Of a stretch of 64,000 nucleotides of DNA, positions 31,103-39,640 are shown in pieces. Numbering within the stretch: the stretch's first letter is position 1; every line of letters starts with the position of its first letter. A program made the translations under genes and the position numbers. This DNA is from Leptofilum sp041748655. GTDB taxonomy: Bacteria; Chloroflexota; Anaerolineae; Promineifilales; Promineifilaceae. Location of the stretch: contig JBGTCV010000135.1 in the NCBI GenBank assembly GCA_041748655.1, forward strand, positions 9,052 to 73,051, in the 5' to 3' direction. The notes under the pieces were generated by a model that made no database searches, was not told where the DNA came from, and saw only the letters and a program-made list of their open reading frames with translations.

Positions 31103-32614
31103 TTGAATATTGCACGCACAAAACCCACCGCCCTTTACCTGTTGATACTGTTTTGGAGCGGTATTTTCTTGTTTTACTGGCTAACACTCGCACCGACGGT
31201 CTTGTGGGGCGACAATGCCTATTTTCAACGCTCCGCCTTTGAAGGGATTCTCAAGCAAGATGGTGGGGGGCATTGGCTTTGGCTGCAATTAGGGCAACTT
31301 TTTGCTGGCTCGGCTGCGGAAACGGCTGCCTACCGCACAAATCTACTTTCCGCCGTAGCCGCCACGGTGACGCTCATTTTTTTGTCTGGCGCGATGCGAG
31401 CCTTAAATTTGAGTTGGATTAGCGCTATCTTTGCCTGTTTAAGCCTGGCGGTTTCACACACTTTTTGGATGCATGCCGTTCGGGCAGAGGTTTACACGGT
31501 TTTTACGGCCGTTATCGCTTTGCAACTTTGGCTTTGGCTGAGTTGGCGTCCTCAAAAATCCTGGACCGTTCATCTGGCCGCAGCACTTTTCGGCGTGACA
31601 CTTCTGGCTCACCAAATGGCAATTTTATTTGTACCTGCCGCCTTATTTTTACTATGGCAGCAGCGCCATTGGTTCAGCCAGAGAGATTGGTTTACATTGC
31701 TTGGCGCGTCTATAGTAGGTCTGCTTCCTTTTTTTGCCGTCATTTCTCAGCAAATAGAAGGGGCGAATCTTGTCAACAGCTTACGTCTCTATTTCACCCA
31801 TGTCGATGTTGATTTTGCGCCTGCGATGTTCAACTTTTCAATATCGCAATTACCGCTTGACTTTGCTACTTGGCTAGGATTATTGGGGCTGCAATTTGTG
31901 GGTCTCAGCGGTTTACTGGGTATTTATGGCTTGATTGGCAGTACGCTCAAGCAAAATGCCTGGTTAGCTTTATTAATTTTTTACGCAACGGCCGTCTTTT
32001 TTGCCTTTAGTTACCGCGTGAATGATCAATTTGTGTTTTATCTCCCCAGCTACATCGCTTTTTCATTCTTCATCGCCAACGGCTGGCAAAAAATAGAGAG
32101 CCTGACCTGGCCAAAAATGCACGCAATAAAAATCGCAGCCTTCCTTTTAATCATCATCTTACCAATCTCTGTGTATTATGCTGTGCCTCGCTTACTCACT
32201 GCGGCCCAGTTGAATCCTTTGAATGTTCGGACGTTGCCAGGGCGAGAACCCAATCAATATTTTTTGTGGCCTGCCAGCAATGGTGATTACGGTGCGGAAT
32301 CATTTGCCAGCGCGGCACTGGCAGAAGCGGCTCCCAACAGCGTCATTATTGCCGATCATACCCCTTTTGAACCTTTACAGTATCTGCAAGCCATTGAAGG
32401 AGTCAGGCAGGATGTAACGCTGATCAGGATTGAACCGGGCGACGATCTAGAGCCCATTGTTTTGCAGCTTGGCACAAACAAAGCAATCTATCTAGCAGAT
32501 AACAACCCAAACTACTATAATCTGGCTTCTTTACCGGAGGCTTGTGTAAAACCTGTTGGGAATATTTATCAGGTATTTTTGGGCATATCGTCAGAGTTAT
32601 GCAAGGTCAGGTAG
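31103..32614 (+). CDS. DUF2723-type polytopic membrane protein
   Basis: This 503-residue membrane protein has about ten spans and a soluble C-terminal part. The N-terminus has LAPTVLWGDNAYFQRSAFEG, an acidic loop after the first span as in GT-C glycosyltransferases and DUF2723, and FWMHAVRAEVYTVFTAVIAL. The C-terminal soluble domain (from ~390) has a periplasmic-looking stretch with IIADHTPFEPLQYLQAIEG. The start seems to be TTG at 31103; no ATG or clear ribosome site is present, so it is uncertain. Perhaps it transfers a lipid-linked sugar. It lies between the Fe-ADH and patatin genes, three bases before the latter. Confidence 0.78.
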   Translation: MNIARTKPTALYLLILFWSGIFLFYWLTLAPTVLWGDNAYFQRSAFEGILKQDGGGHWLWLQLGQLFAGSAAETAAYRTNLLSAVAATVTLIFLSGAMRALNLSWISAIFACLSLAVSHTFWMHAVRAEVYTVFTAVIALQLWLWLSWRPQKSWTVHLAAALFGVTLLAHQMAILFVPAALFLLWQQRHWFSQRDWFTLLGASIVGLLPFFAVISQQIEGANLVNSLRLYFTHVDVDFAPAMFNFSISQLPLDFATWLGLLGLQFVGLSGLLGIYGLIGSTLKQNAWLALLIFYATAVFFAFSYRVNDQFVFYLPSYIAFSFFIANGWQKIESLTWPKMHAIKIAAFLLIIILPISVYYAVPRLLTAAQLNPLNVRTLPGREPNQYFLWPASNGDYGAESFASAALAEAAPNSVIIADHTPFEPLQYLQAIEGVRQDVTLIRIEPGDDLEPIVLQLGTNKAIYLADNNPNYYNLASLPEACVKPVGNIYQVFLGISSELCKVR

Positions 32615-32617
32615 TGC

Positions 32618-33403
32618 ATGATGCAGTCTAAAAACGGCCGTATTCGCGTTGGTTTAGCCCTCAGCGGTGGCGTCGCCCGTGGCCCGGTTCATGTGGGTGT
32701 ACTCTCTGTGCTGGAACGTGAAGGTATCCCCATCGACTTTGTCGCCGGCGTTAGCGCCGGCTCCATTGTGGGCGCCGCTTACTGCGCCGGCCTGCCCATG
32801 CCCGAGATGCGCGATCTCGCGTCCCGCTGGGGTTGGCGGCATGTGGCCAGCCCAACCTGGCCCCGCTATGGTCTGTTAAGCTTCGCCAAAATGGAAACCC
32901 TCATCGAGGATTTACTGGGGGATTTAGACATCCGTGACCTGGCCATTCCCTTTGCCGCCGTGGTGACGGATCTGGACCGGGGAGAACAGGTGGTACTGCG
33001 TGAAGGGCGGCTGGCAACGGCCGTTCGCGCCAGCTGCTCGGTGCCAGGGTTCATCACTCCCGTTGAGATTGACGGCCATTCCTACTGCGACGGTGGCGTA
33101 GCCGATAACCTGCCCGTTGACGCCGTGCGCCAGATGGGAGCCGATTTTGTCATTGGCGTAGACTTGTTTGTGCCCATCTACCGCCGCCGCCTGGGGCCGT
33201 TTGGGGCAGGTTATGCCGCCTTCCAAACATTAGTTCGACAATCCGGAGGTGGCTTCAAAGATGCCGACTGCCTCATCCAGCCCGATATTTCCGGGCACAG
33301 CTACCTCGACTTCTCTCGCAAAAAGAGCGAACAATATATCGCCCTGGGCGCGGCTGCCGCCCAAAAGATCATACCCGGCCTGAAGGCAGTTCTCAACCGA
33401 TAA
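32618..33403 (+). CDS. Patatin-like phospholipase (RssA/NTE type)
   Basis: This 261-residue patatin-fold lipase has oxyanion loop LSGGVARGPVHVGVL (15-29), nucleophile S47 in AGVSAGSIVG and catalytic Asp ~158 in YCDGGVADNLPV. VRASCSVPGFITPVEIDG is the conserved intervening block. The length suits the minimal single-domain RssA group, and no signal peptide is seen. ATG follows the upstream gene after three bases, so it is cotranscribed with the DUF2723 gene. Palindromes at residues ~7 (KNGRIRV) and ~134 (ATAVRAS) show how the motif is absorbed into coding sequence. Confidence 0.9.
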   Translation: MMQSKNGRIRVGLALSGGVARGPVHVGVLSVLEREGIPIDFVAGVSAGSIVGAAYCAGLPMPEMRDLASRWGWRHVASPTWPRYGLLSFAKMETLIEDLLGDLDIRDLAIPFAAVVTDLDRGEQVVLREGRLATAVRASCSVPGFITPVEIDGHSYCDGGVADNLPVDAVRQMGADFVIGVDLFVPIYRRRLGPFGAGYAAFQTLVRQSGGGFKDADCLIQPDISGHSYLDFSRKKSEQYIALGAAAAQKIIPGLKAVLNR

Positions 33404-33413
33404 GAAGGAATTG

Positions 33414-33577
33414 GTTTAGTCTCCAACCTCCTGGTTGACTGACATATCTCATTTTTTACCGCAGAGAGCGCAGAGGACGCAGAGATTTCTCCTTTATTTT
33501 TCTCCGCGATCTCCGCGTTCTCTGCGGTTAGATAAGTTTTGTCCATCAATCAGCTCCAACCTCTAATCTCCAACAGG
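33414..33577. repeat. CGCAGAG stutter hairpin flanked by CCAATCTCC-type words
   Basis: TAGTCTCCAACCTCCTGG (33418-33435), then ACCGCAGAGAGCGCAGAGGA and CGCAGAGATTTCTCC. After an AT spacer come TCTCCGCGATCTCCGCGTTC and TCTGCGGTTAGA as the inverted half, ending with GCTCCAACCTCTAATCTCCA. The rarD stop codon lies inside the last words. Confidence 0.7.
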
Positions 33578-34456
33578 GTGCAAGCGGGGCCGATGCCGGT
33601 TCGACCAGATGTTTTCCGCCGAGTAAATGAGCAGCGCCAGCCAGATGAGCGTAAAGCCGATCATGCGATCTACTGTGAACGGTTCATGGTAAACCAATAC
33701 CCCGATGAGGAATTGCAGCGTGGGGGCGATATATTGCAGAATGCCAATCGTGGCCAGCTTGATGAGCCGCGCTCCGGCGGCAAACAGCAGCAGCGGTACT
33801 GCCGTTGCCACCCCGGCAAACGCCAGCAGAACCGTCGTTAAACTGTCTACATGCCCCAAAGCGGCCGTTCCCACCACCTCCAGATAAACCAGATAGCCCA
33901 GCGCCGGAAAAAACATCAGCGCTGTTTCCAGCGACAACCCTTCCAGCGATCCCAGCGGCGCCGTTTTGCGAATGAGGCCGTACAGGGCAAACGAGGTCGC
34001 CAATGTCAGGGCAATCCAGGGCAGCGCCCCGTAGCGCACCGTCAGGTAAATAACGCCCGCTGCCGCCATCGCCAGGGCAGCCCACTGCCCGCCGCGCAGC
34101 CGTTCGCCCAAAAAGAAAACCCCCATCAGCACGCTCACCAGCGGATTGATAAAGTAGCCCAGGCTGGTCTCAACAATGAAGCCCGCGTTGACACCCCAGA
34201 TGTAAATAAACCAGTTCACCGAAAGCAGCATAGCCGAGGCAGTAAAGAGCAAAAGAGTGCGAGGGGTATGAACGGCCGTTTTCAACCATCCCCAACGCCG
34301 CCGCACCACCAGCAGCCCCACCACAAACAGCAAAGACCACGTCATGCGATGGCTCAAAATCTCCAGCGCAGGCACATGCTGCAACGCCTTCCAGTACAGG
34401 GGAAACAAGCCCCACAAGCCATAAGCGGCAATGGCATACAGCATCCCTTTATTCAT
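33563..34456 (-). CDS. rarD: RarD/EamA-family transporter
   Basis: This 297-residue ten-span drug/metabolite transporter is of the RarD branch. The family start MNKGMLYAIAAYGLWGLFPL is nearly canonical, followed by YWKALQHVPALEILSHRMTW. Two EamA halves are visible. The later NPLVSVLMGVFFLGERLRGG and LQYIAPTLQFLIGVLVYHEP are signature stretches. The ATG at 34456 lies one base after the stop of the upstream lipoprotein gene, so the genes are coupled. The last five codons (HPVGD and stop) are made of stutter-repeat DNA. Substrate unknown. Confidence 0.9.
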   Translation of the reverse strand: MNKGMLYAIAAYGLWGLFPLYWKALQHVPALEILSHRMTWSLLFVVGLLVVRRRWGWLKTAVHTPRTLLLFTASAMLLSVNWFIYIWGVNAGFIVETSLGYFINPLVSVLMGVFFLGERLRGGQWAALAMAAAGVIYLTVRYGALPWIALTLATSFALYGLIRKTAPLGSLEGLSLETALMFFPALGYLVYLEVVGTAALGHVDSLTTVLLAFAGVATAVPLLLFAAGARLIKLATIGILQYIAPTLQFLIGVLVYHEPFTVDRMIGFTLIWLALLIYSAENIWSNRHRPRLHPVGD

Positions 34457-34457
34457 A

Positions 34458-35732
34458 TCACGGTCCCGCCGTAGGCGTCGGCGCAGGATTGACCCGAATG
34501 CGGATGGTGGATTCGTTGAACGTGTCTCCCTCTCCAGCAGAAACGGTGATTTCGGCCAACCCTTCCACATCAATGGGTAAATTGACCGAGGTCTCCCAAT
34601 AGCCCCAATAGTCGGTGGTAAAGCTGGTCTGGCTTACCACACGGCCGTTTTCCATCAAAATCGACAGGCTCACTGGTCCTTCACTCACGTTGAGCGCCGT
34701 GCCGTACAAAAACAGCGTCTGCCCGGCAATCGCTTCGCTGCCGGGCGGTGGATTGCCAATGGTCACACCTCGCGCTTCCAGCTCCGTTGGCGACAGCACA
34801 TTAATTGGCACAGACGCCTCGCGCCAATTTTCCGTGCTAGGTTCACCCGTGCTGGCCACAGCGCAGGCTGGCCCCACCAAATTTTGCGGCACCACCACAA
34901 AACCTTGCCAATAAACCGGTCGCGTGCTGGCCCCCAACACAAAACTTTGCTGCGCCACCCGCGTCTGGCACGCCTCGGCCCAGATAGAAACGGTGATCGT
35001 GCGGTTGACGGGCAGTAATATCTCGCCATCAAAGAAGATGTTGAAGCCACCCACGGCCGTTTCCTCAAACGTTGGCCGAAACAGCTCCAGGTAGCGAACG
35101 GCCGTTTCCTTGTTCAACGTCAGCCAGACCGGCACTTCGTAAAAGGACAAAACCGTCCCGTCCGGCCCAACCAGCTCAACCCGCACCGTGGCCGCACCGC
35201 TGACAAACGGCGGCAGCACAAAACTGGTCTGCCAACCAAAATCGTTGGGAGTGGCGGGGGCTTCGGTGAGCAAACGGCCGTTGCTAGACCGCAGCGATAC
35301 CTGAATCGACTGATCCTGCTCCCGCTGCACCAGCCCGCGTACCATCGTCTCGCTGCCCAAAACCAGCAGCTGGTTGGGCGCAGGTTCGCTAATATTGATG
35401 AGGGGGCGAACGGCCGTTGGCGTCACGGTTGGTTTGGAGGTGGCCTGGGCAGCGCTCTCCGCCACAGCAGAAGTCGCAACGCCACTCTCTGGCGGGCGCG
35501 TGCTAATGTCCAACGTGGCGGGCAGCGGCGTAGACGTTGGCGAAGGCATCACCATCAGCGGCGCCAGCGTGGGCAGCGGCTCATCGGGCGAACTACAACC
35601 GATCAGCAGCAAGACAACAAGGCCGCCCACAAGGCCGCCCAGCCACAAGGCCGCCGATTTTCGCCTGTAAAGCGCAAAAAAGGGCAGCGCTGCCCGAAAA
35701 AAAGAAAAAATCTGTGTAATCTGCGGATTCAT
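34458..35732 (-). CDS. Lipoprotein with Ig-like/Gmad2-like beta domains
   Basis: This predicted lipoprotein of about 424 residues has a hydrophobic stretch LWLGGLVGGLVVLLLIGC that ends in a lipobox Cys. A Pro/Ser/Thr-rich spacer follows (LMVMPSPTSTPLPATL, KPTVTPTAVRPL), then one bacterial Ig/Gmad2-like domain (INISEPAPNQLLVLG, VRGLVQREQDQSIQVS, WQTSFVLPPFV). A second beta-rich region ends VEGLAEITVSAGEGD. The start is uncertain: the ATG at 35732 encodes MNPQITQIF, which is translated AATCTGCG-repeat DNA, and a TTG nearer the hydrophobic segment is possible. It is probably an envelope-anchored binding or structural protein. It is followed one base later by rarD. Confidence 0.7.
   Translation of the reverse strand: MNPQITQIFSFFRAALPFFALYRRKSAALWLGGLVGGLVVLLLIGCSSPDEPLPTLAPLMVMPSPTSTPLPATLDISTRPPESGVATSAVAESAAQATSKPTVTPTAVRPLINISEPAPNQLLVLGSETMVRGLVQREQDQSIQVSLRSSNGRLLTEAPATPNDFGWQTSFVLPPFVSGAATVRVELVGPDGTVLSFYEVPVWLTLNKETAVRYLELFRPTFEETAVGGFNIFFDGEILLPVNRTITVSIWAEACQTRVAQQSFVLGASTRPVYWQGFVVVPQNLVGPACAVASTGEPSTENWREASVPINVLSPTELEARGVTIGNPPPGSEAIAGQTLFLYGTALNVSEGPVSLSILMENGRVVSQTSFTTDYWGYWETSVNLPIDVEGLAEITVSAGEGDTFNESTIRIRVNPAPTPTAGP
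35706..35732. repeat. AATCTGCG stutter repeat at the lipoprotein start
   Basis: The minus strand reads ATGAATCCGCAGATTACACA then GATTTTTTC, so the annotated start codon and the peptide NPQITQIF come from the repeat word. Confidence 0.6.
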
Positions 35733-35843
35733 ATTCCGACCGGTGCGCAATTGCGCCATCTGTTTTTGAGCCATGCACCCATTTTAATCCCACATGAGGC
35801 ACTTTGCCAGCAATGGACCCACAGGCTACAATCGCCGCTCTGT

Positions 35844-37343
35844 ATGGAAATTTTCCCGCTCTTATTTTGGCTCCTGCTGCTGGGGGCGGCATCCTGTGTG
35901 GCTCTGTTGTGGTTCCGCCCGACATGGGTCTGGCCAACGGCCGTTGGTCTCCTGGGCTTCACGCTGCTTGCCTGGCTCATCATCCGTCCCCAACTGCCCC
36001 TGGAAGCGATCTTTTTAAACTGGTCGGCCACTGGCTTTTTGCCAGATTGGACCTGGCGGCTGGACACTGCCAGCTGGGGTTTAACGCTCTGGCTGCTGCT
36101 GTTGGTAACGGCCGTTTCCCTCCACACCTGGCTGCACCATCCCGACCCCAGCGATAAGCCAACCGCACCCGCCAGCCTGCTGCTGCTCACCGCCGCCACC
36201 CTCAGCGCCATCTGGTCAGACGGCTTTACCGGGCTGCTGGTTGGGATGACCCTGCTGTTGGCCAGCTGGCTGGCGGCACTCTGGCTGGCCGGGGAGCGCA
36301 GCAGCGCCTTTCTTTTTAAGGGAGCCATTTTGCTGATTGGGCTGCTGCTGGCCTGGCCCATTGGCTCCAGCCAGACCGCCCTGCTGGCGGCCGCCCTGCT
36401 GCTCAACATCTGGCCCCTGCCGCTGTGGCAGCCGCGAAACGTCAGTTCGGGAACGGCCGTTGCCAGCCTGATTCCTCCCCTGGCTGGCGCTCTGCTGCTT
36501 ATCCGCCTGCTGCCCGTGGCCCAACTAAGCCCCGCCGTGAGCCTGCTGCTGACGGTGCTGGCGCTGGTAGGCTTTATGCATGGGATTCAGCTCGCCTGGA
36601 ACCGGCTGCATCTGCCCAGCTACGCCGTCACCGCCCTGCTGCTGGCCCAAAGCCATCTCCTGCTGCTGGCGGCCATCTGGGTGGGCGCAGCGGCCGTGGG
36701 GGCCGAGCTGCGCGTCTTGTTGCTGGCGGGCGGCGTGCTTTATTTGCTGGTTACACAGCCAACGGCTCACCGCTGGCTGCGGCTGGCGGCGGGCAGCGTA
36801 GCCCTGGCGGCGCTGGCTGGCCTGCCCCTGACGGCTGGATTTGCTAGCCGGGCTGGTTTATACGCAATCTGGTTAGCAAACGGCCGTTGGGCGCTGGTTC
36901 TGGTATTGGCTCTGCTCCATCTGCCGCTGGTCATGGCGGGCGTCTGGCTGCTGCGGCAGGATCGCCCGGTTGCCGCAGAGGAAAATCGTGGCTGGCAAGA
37001 TTGGCTGCGTGACGCGCTGCCGCTTTTACCGGCGCTGGGTTTGCTCAGCGTCAGCAATGTCATCTGGGGCAATGTGCCAGTGCTGGCGTGGCTGGTCATT
37101 ATAGGGGCAGCCGCTGCGGGCGTTGGCCTGCCCCGCCTGGTGGGCGATCCGCAGCAAGTGCGGCTGATGCTGCGGCAGGCGTTGGGCACGGAACGGCCGT
37201 TGTTTGCCGGCAAGCTGCCAACGTTAAAACAGGTGGGACTTGGCATGCAAACGGCCGTCAACGACGCCGCCGACATTCTGGACGGCGACAGCGGGCTGCT
37301 GTGGCTGCTGCTGCTGGCGGTGATTATTATTTTGGCAGGCTAA
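35844..37343 (+). CDS. Proton-translocating antiporter-like membrane protein (NuoL/N-like, divergent)
   Basis: This very hydrophobic protein of about 499 residues has some 13-14 spans, with leucine-rich helices. It resembles the antiporter-like subunits of complex I/hydrogenase-4/Mrp. Suggestive parts are FLNWSATGFLPDWTWRLDTA (a quinone-module-like start), AATLSAIWSDGFTGLLVGMT, and LPLTAGFASRAGLYAIWLAN, comparable to the 'PptxGFxgK' stretch before the discontinuous helix. Key lysines and the glutamate of true proton channels are hard to assign, and the usual motif residues look degenerate. Start at ATG 35844 (MEIFPLLFWLLL). It is first of three consecutive plus-strand membrane genes. Confidence 0.65.
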   Translation: MEIFPLLFWLLLLGAASCVALLWFRPTWVWPTAVGLLGFTLLAWLIIRPQLPLEAIFLNWSATGFLPDWTWRLDTASWGLTLWLLLLVTAVSLHTWLHHPDPSDKPTAPASLLLLTAATLSAIWSDGFTGLLVGMTLLLASWLAALWLAGERSSAFLFKGAILLIGLLLAWPIGSSQTALLAAALLLNIWPLPLWQPRNVSSGTAVASLIPPLAGALLLIRLLPVAQLSPAVSLLLTVLALVGFMHGIQLAWNRLHLPSYAVTALLLAQSHLLLLAAIWVGAAAVGAELRVLLLAGGVLYLLVTQPTAHRWLRLAAGSVALAALAGLPLTAGFASRAGLYAIWLANGRWALVLVLALLHLPLVMAGVWLLRQDRPVAAEENRGWQDWLRDALPLLPALGLLSVSNVIWGNVPVLAWLVIIGAAAAGVGLPRLVGDPQQVRLMLRQALGTERPLFAGKLPTLKQVGLGMQTAVNDAADILDGDSGLLWLLLLAVIIILAG

Positions 37344-37363
37344 TTAATAGTAATGGGGGTTGT

Positions 37364-38065
37364 ATGGTTTTTCCAACTATTTTCGATTGGCTGGAACGGC
37401 TGGATGGGCTGCGTGGCTTTACGGCGGCGTATGCGGTTTTGGTAACGGCCGTTCTCGTCATCATCATCTGGGATTGGCGTTTGGCGCTGGCAGTCCTGGC
37501 AGCGCAATACTTTTTTGCCGGGCTGCTCTTTGTCGATCTGCTGGATCCCCGGCTGGCCATTGTGAAACTGCTGGCGGGCTGGTTTGCCTGCCTCATTCTC
37601 TACTTCACCGCCCGGCAGGTAAATTGGGGCGGTCGTCCAAAGGATGTTTCGCCCGATGAGCTAGACAACGTGGCCCCGGAAAAAATATTCCAGGTTGGCC
37701 CGCTGCGTATTCCCGCGTCGCTGCCGCTGCGCCTCTTTTTGGTGCTGATTATGCTGGCACTCATCGCCAGCCTGTTTCAGCGGCCCGATTTTGCCCTGCC
37801 CGCCATCGCCAGCAGCATGACCTACCTGTCGCTGGCAATTTTGGCACTGGTGGTGCTGGGGGTTTTGGGCCTGGCGATCACCAGCGAACCGCTAAAGGCG
37901 GGCATGAGCGTGCTGATGTTTATGACCGGCTTCGAGATTTTTTACAGCGCCCTGGACCAATCGGCCACCATGCTGATCGTTTTGGCGGCGGTGAATCTGG
38001 GGCTGGCGCTGGTGGTGGCCTACCTGGTGCAGATGCGCCACGCGATTCCCGCGTTGGTTGATTAA
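37364..38065 (+). CDS. Membrane protein with NuoK/HyfE-like C-terminus
   Basis: This 233-residue protein has about seven spans. The C-terminal part, with LKAGMSVLMFMTGFEIFYSA, LDQSATMLIVLAAVNLGLAL and VVAYLVQM, resembles the small NuoK/MnhC/hydrogenase-4 subunit E type with the glutamate in a transmembrane helix. The N-terminal half (LAAQYFFAGLLFVDLLDPRL) has no clear match. The start is ATG 37364 after GGGGGTT. It sits 20 bases after the preceding antiporter-like gene, and the next one follows after a CGCAGAG repeat. The three look like the membrane arm of a redox or cation-transporting complex, but soluble subunits are not present. Confidence 0.6.
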   Translation: MVFPTIFDWLERLDGLRGFTAAYAVLVTAVLVIIIWDWRLALAVLAAQYFFAGLLFVDLLDPRLAIVKLLAGWFACLILYFTARQVNWGGRPKDVSPDELDNVAPEKIFQVGPLRIPASLPLRLFLVLIMLALIASLFQRPDFALPAIASSMTYLSLAILALVVLGVLGLAITSEPLKAGMSVLMFMTGFEIFYSALDQSATMLIVLAAVNLGLALVVAYLVQMRHAIPALVD

Positions 38066-38070
38066 ATCTC

Positions 38071-38129
38071 ACCGCAGAGGTCGCGGAGTTTTTATTTGCT
38101 CTCTGCGCCCTCCGCGTGCTCTGCGGTAA
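38071..38129. repeat. CGCAGAG stutter hairpin between membrane-arm genes
   Basis: ACCGCAGAGGTCGCGGAG, TTTTTATTTG, then CTCTGCGCCCTCCGCG and TGCTCTGCGGTAA as the inverted half. The right edge is 12 bases before the ATG of the next gene. Confidence 0.75.
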
Positions 38130-38140
38130 AAGATCATTTC

Positions 38141-39508
38141 ATGACGACTTTGCAGACACTCCTGTTTACCCCTCTGATTGCCGCGCTGGTGGCCCGGCTG
38201 CTGGTGCGTCGGCCGCAGCTGATAGCCGCTGGCGGGGCGCTGGTGGCGGGGACGCTCTGGCTCTGGCTGCGCACGATTGAACCGTCGGGAACGGCCGTTC
38301 CCTTTTGGGGCCAACCAATGGCGCTGACGCCCGACAATCAGGCGCTGCTGCTGGTTTTGCTGGCGGGGCTGTTTGTACTGTTTAGCCTGGCGGTCGTTTT
38401 CCCATCTGGAGATTGGTTTGTGGCGGGTGGATTGATTGGCTTTGCTTTTTTGGCGGCGAGCTTGCTGGTACGGCCGTTTCCCGTCGCAATCAGCCTTGTT
38501 TTGCTGGCGGTTGGGGCGCTCAGCCTCACCGTGCAGTCGGGGCGGGCTGGCTCGGTGCGGGGCAGCTTCCGCTACGTGCTGGCGGCGCTGCTGGCAGTGC
38601 CGCTGGCAGTGCCGCTGCTGCTGATCGTCAGCTGGCAGCTGGAGGCCCAGCCGACGGCGTGGCTGCTGCCGCCGGGTGAGCTGGCGGCGCTGGCCGCGCT
38701 GCTGCTGCTGGCAGGCTTTCCCTTCCACATCTGGCTCCAAGGGGTGGTAAACGAGGCAGAGCCGCTGCCGTTGGCGCTGGTGGCTGGATTGGCTCCCATC
38801 GTGCCGCTGGCGCTGCTGTTTCAACAGTTTGCCACTTTCCCCAACTTGCTAGACACCACTTTTCGCCAGCTCATCTGGCTGAGCGGTGGCCTGACGCTGC
38901 TGGTGGCGGGGGTGTTGGCGCTGACGGCCGTTCATCTACGGCGAGCCATCGGTAACGTGCTGCTGCTGGACATGGCGCTGACGATTTTATGCCTGGCTTT
39001 GCCGGAGCGGGTGGGGTGGGAAACGGCCGTTGCCCTGCAAATGGGACGGTTTGGTAGCTTGCTGCTGGTGGCCGGTGGTTGGTCACTGCTGCGGCGGCAC
39101 GGAGCTGAATGGCCCCTGGATAGCCTGCCCGTTGGGCTGGGTCACCGGTCGCCGCTCAGTTTGGCGCTGCTGGGGCTGGGGTTGTTTTCACTGCTGGGGC
39201 TGCCGTTGACGCTGGGCTTTGCCGGGCATTGGCGATTGTTAACGGCCGTTGCCGAGCTGGCCAGCCGGGGCGGGGTGCCGTGGTGGCTGCCTGCAGTGGC
39301 GCTGGTGGGGCTGGGACTGGGCGCAGCGGGGGCGCTGCGCGTTTTGGCAGCGCTGCTAACCCCTTCCACCGAGGCGAACAATCGTCAATCTGAACCACTT
39401 TGGCAGCAGGGCGTTATGCTGCTGGTTTTGCTAATTAGCCTATGGGTGGCGGTGTTTCCCCAAACAGTTACGGCCGTTGCCGAAACGCTTTTTCCCTTGA
39501 TCAACTAA
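38141..39508 (+). CDS. Proton-translocating antiporter-like membrane protein (NuoN/L-like)
   Basis: This 455-residue membrane protein with about 13-14 spans is the best antiporter match of the three: LLLLAGFPFHIWLQGVVNEA then EPLPLALVAGLAPIVPLALL corresponds to the family's PFHsWLp...A..P.pv.al block. LGLFSLLGLPLTLGFAGHWR matches the later GlPpt.GF.gK-type block. Arginine replaces the expected lysine in the last stretch. A start at 38141 (MTTLQTLLFTPL) is chosen; a longer frame (MLSAPSACSAVKDHF) is translated repeat DNA. The protein is presumably an H+ or Na+ path in a complex whose other members are elsewhere or lost. Confidence 0.68.
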   Translation: MTTLQTLLFTPLIAALVARLLVRRPQLIAAGGALVAGTLWLWLRTIEPSGTAVPFWGQPMALTPDNQALLLVLLAGLFVLFSLAVVFPSGDWFVAGGLIGFAFLAASLLVRPFPVAISLVLLAVGALSLTVQSGRAGSVRGSFRYVLAALLAVPLAVPLLLIVSWQLEAQPTAWLLPPGELAALAALLLLAGFPFHIWLQGVVNEAEPLPLALVAGLAPIVPLALLFQQFATFPNLLDTTFRQLIWLSGGLTLLVAGVLALTAVHLRRAIGNVLLLDMALTILCLALPERVGWETAVALQMGRFGSLLLVAGGWSLLRRHGAEWPLDSLPVGLGHRSPLSLALLGLGLFSLLGLPLTLGFAGHWRLLTAVAELASRGGVPWWLPAVALVGLGLGAAGALRVLAALLTPSTEANNRQSEPLWQQGVMLLVLLISLWVAVFPQTVTAVAETLFPLIN

Positions 39509-39581
39509 AACAGAGCCAATGCAGCTGAAGATGCTTGCACCTTATGAGAACTAAGGAATGGCAATTTATTAGCCTGAACAA

Positions 39582-39640
39582 ATGAACCGCAAAGTACGCG
39601 ATTTTTTGACCCAATTACTGATTTACTCAATTACCCCCAA
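39582..39640. repeat. CGCAAAG / AATTACTC stutter words at the kbl 3' end
   Basis: AACCGCAAAGTACGCGATTT is followed by GACCCAATTACTGATTTACT and CAATTACCCCC. The kbl stop codon (39623-39625) and last codons (ELGVIE) overlap the second word family. Confidence 0.55.
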
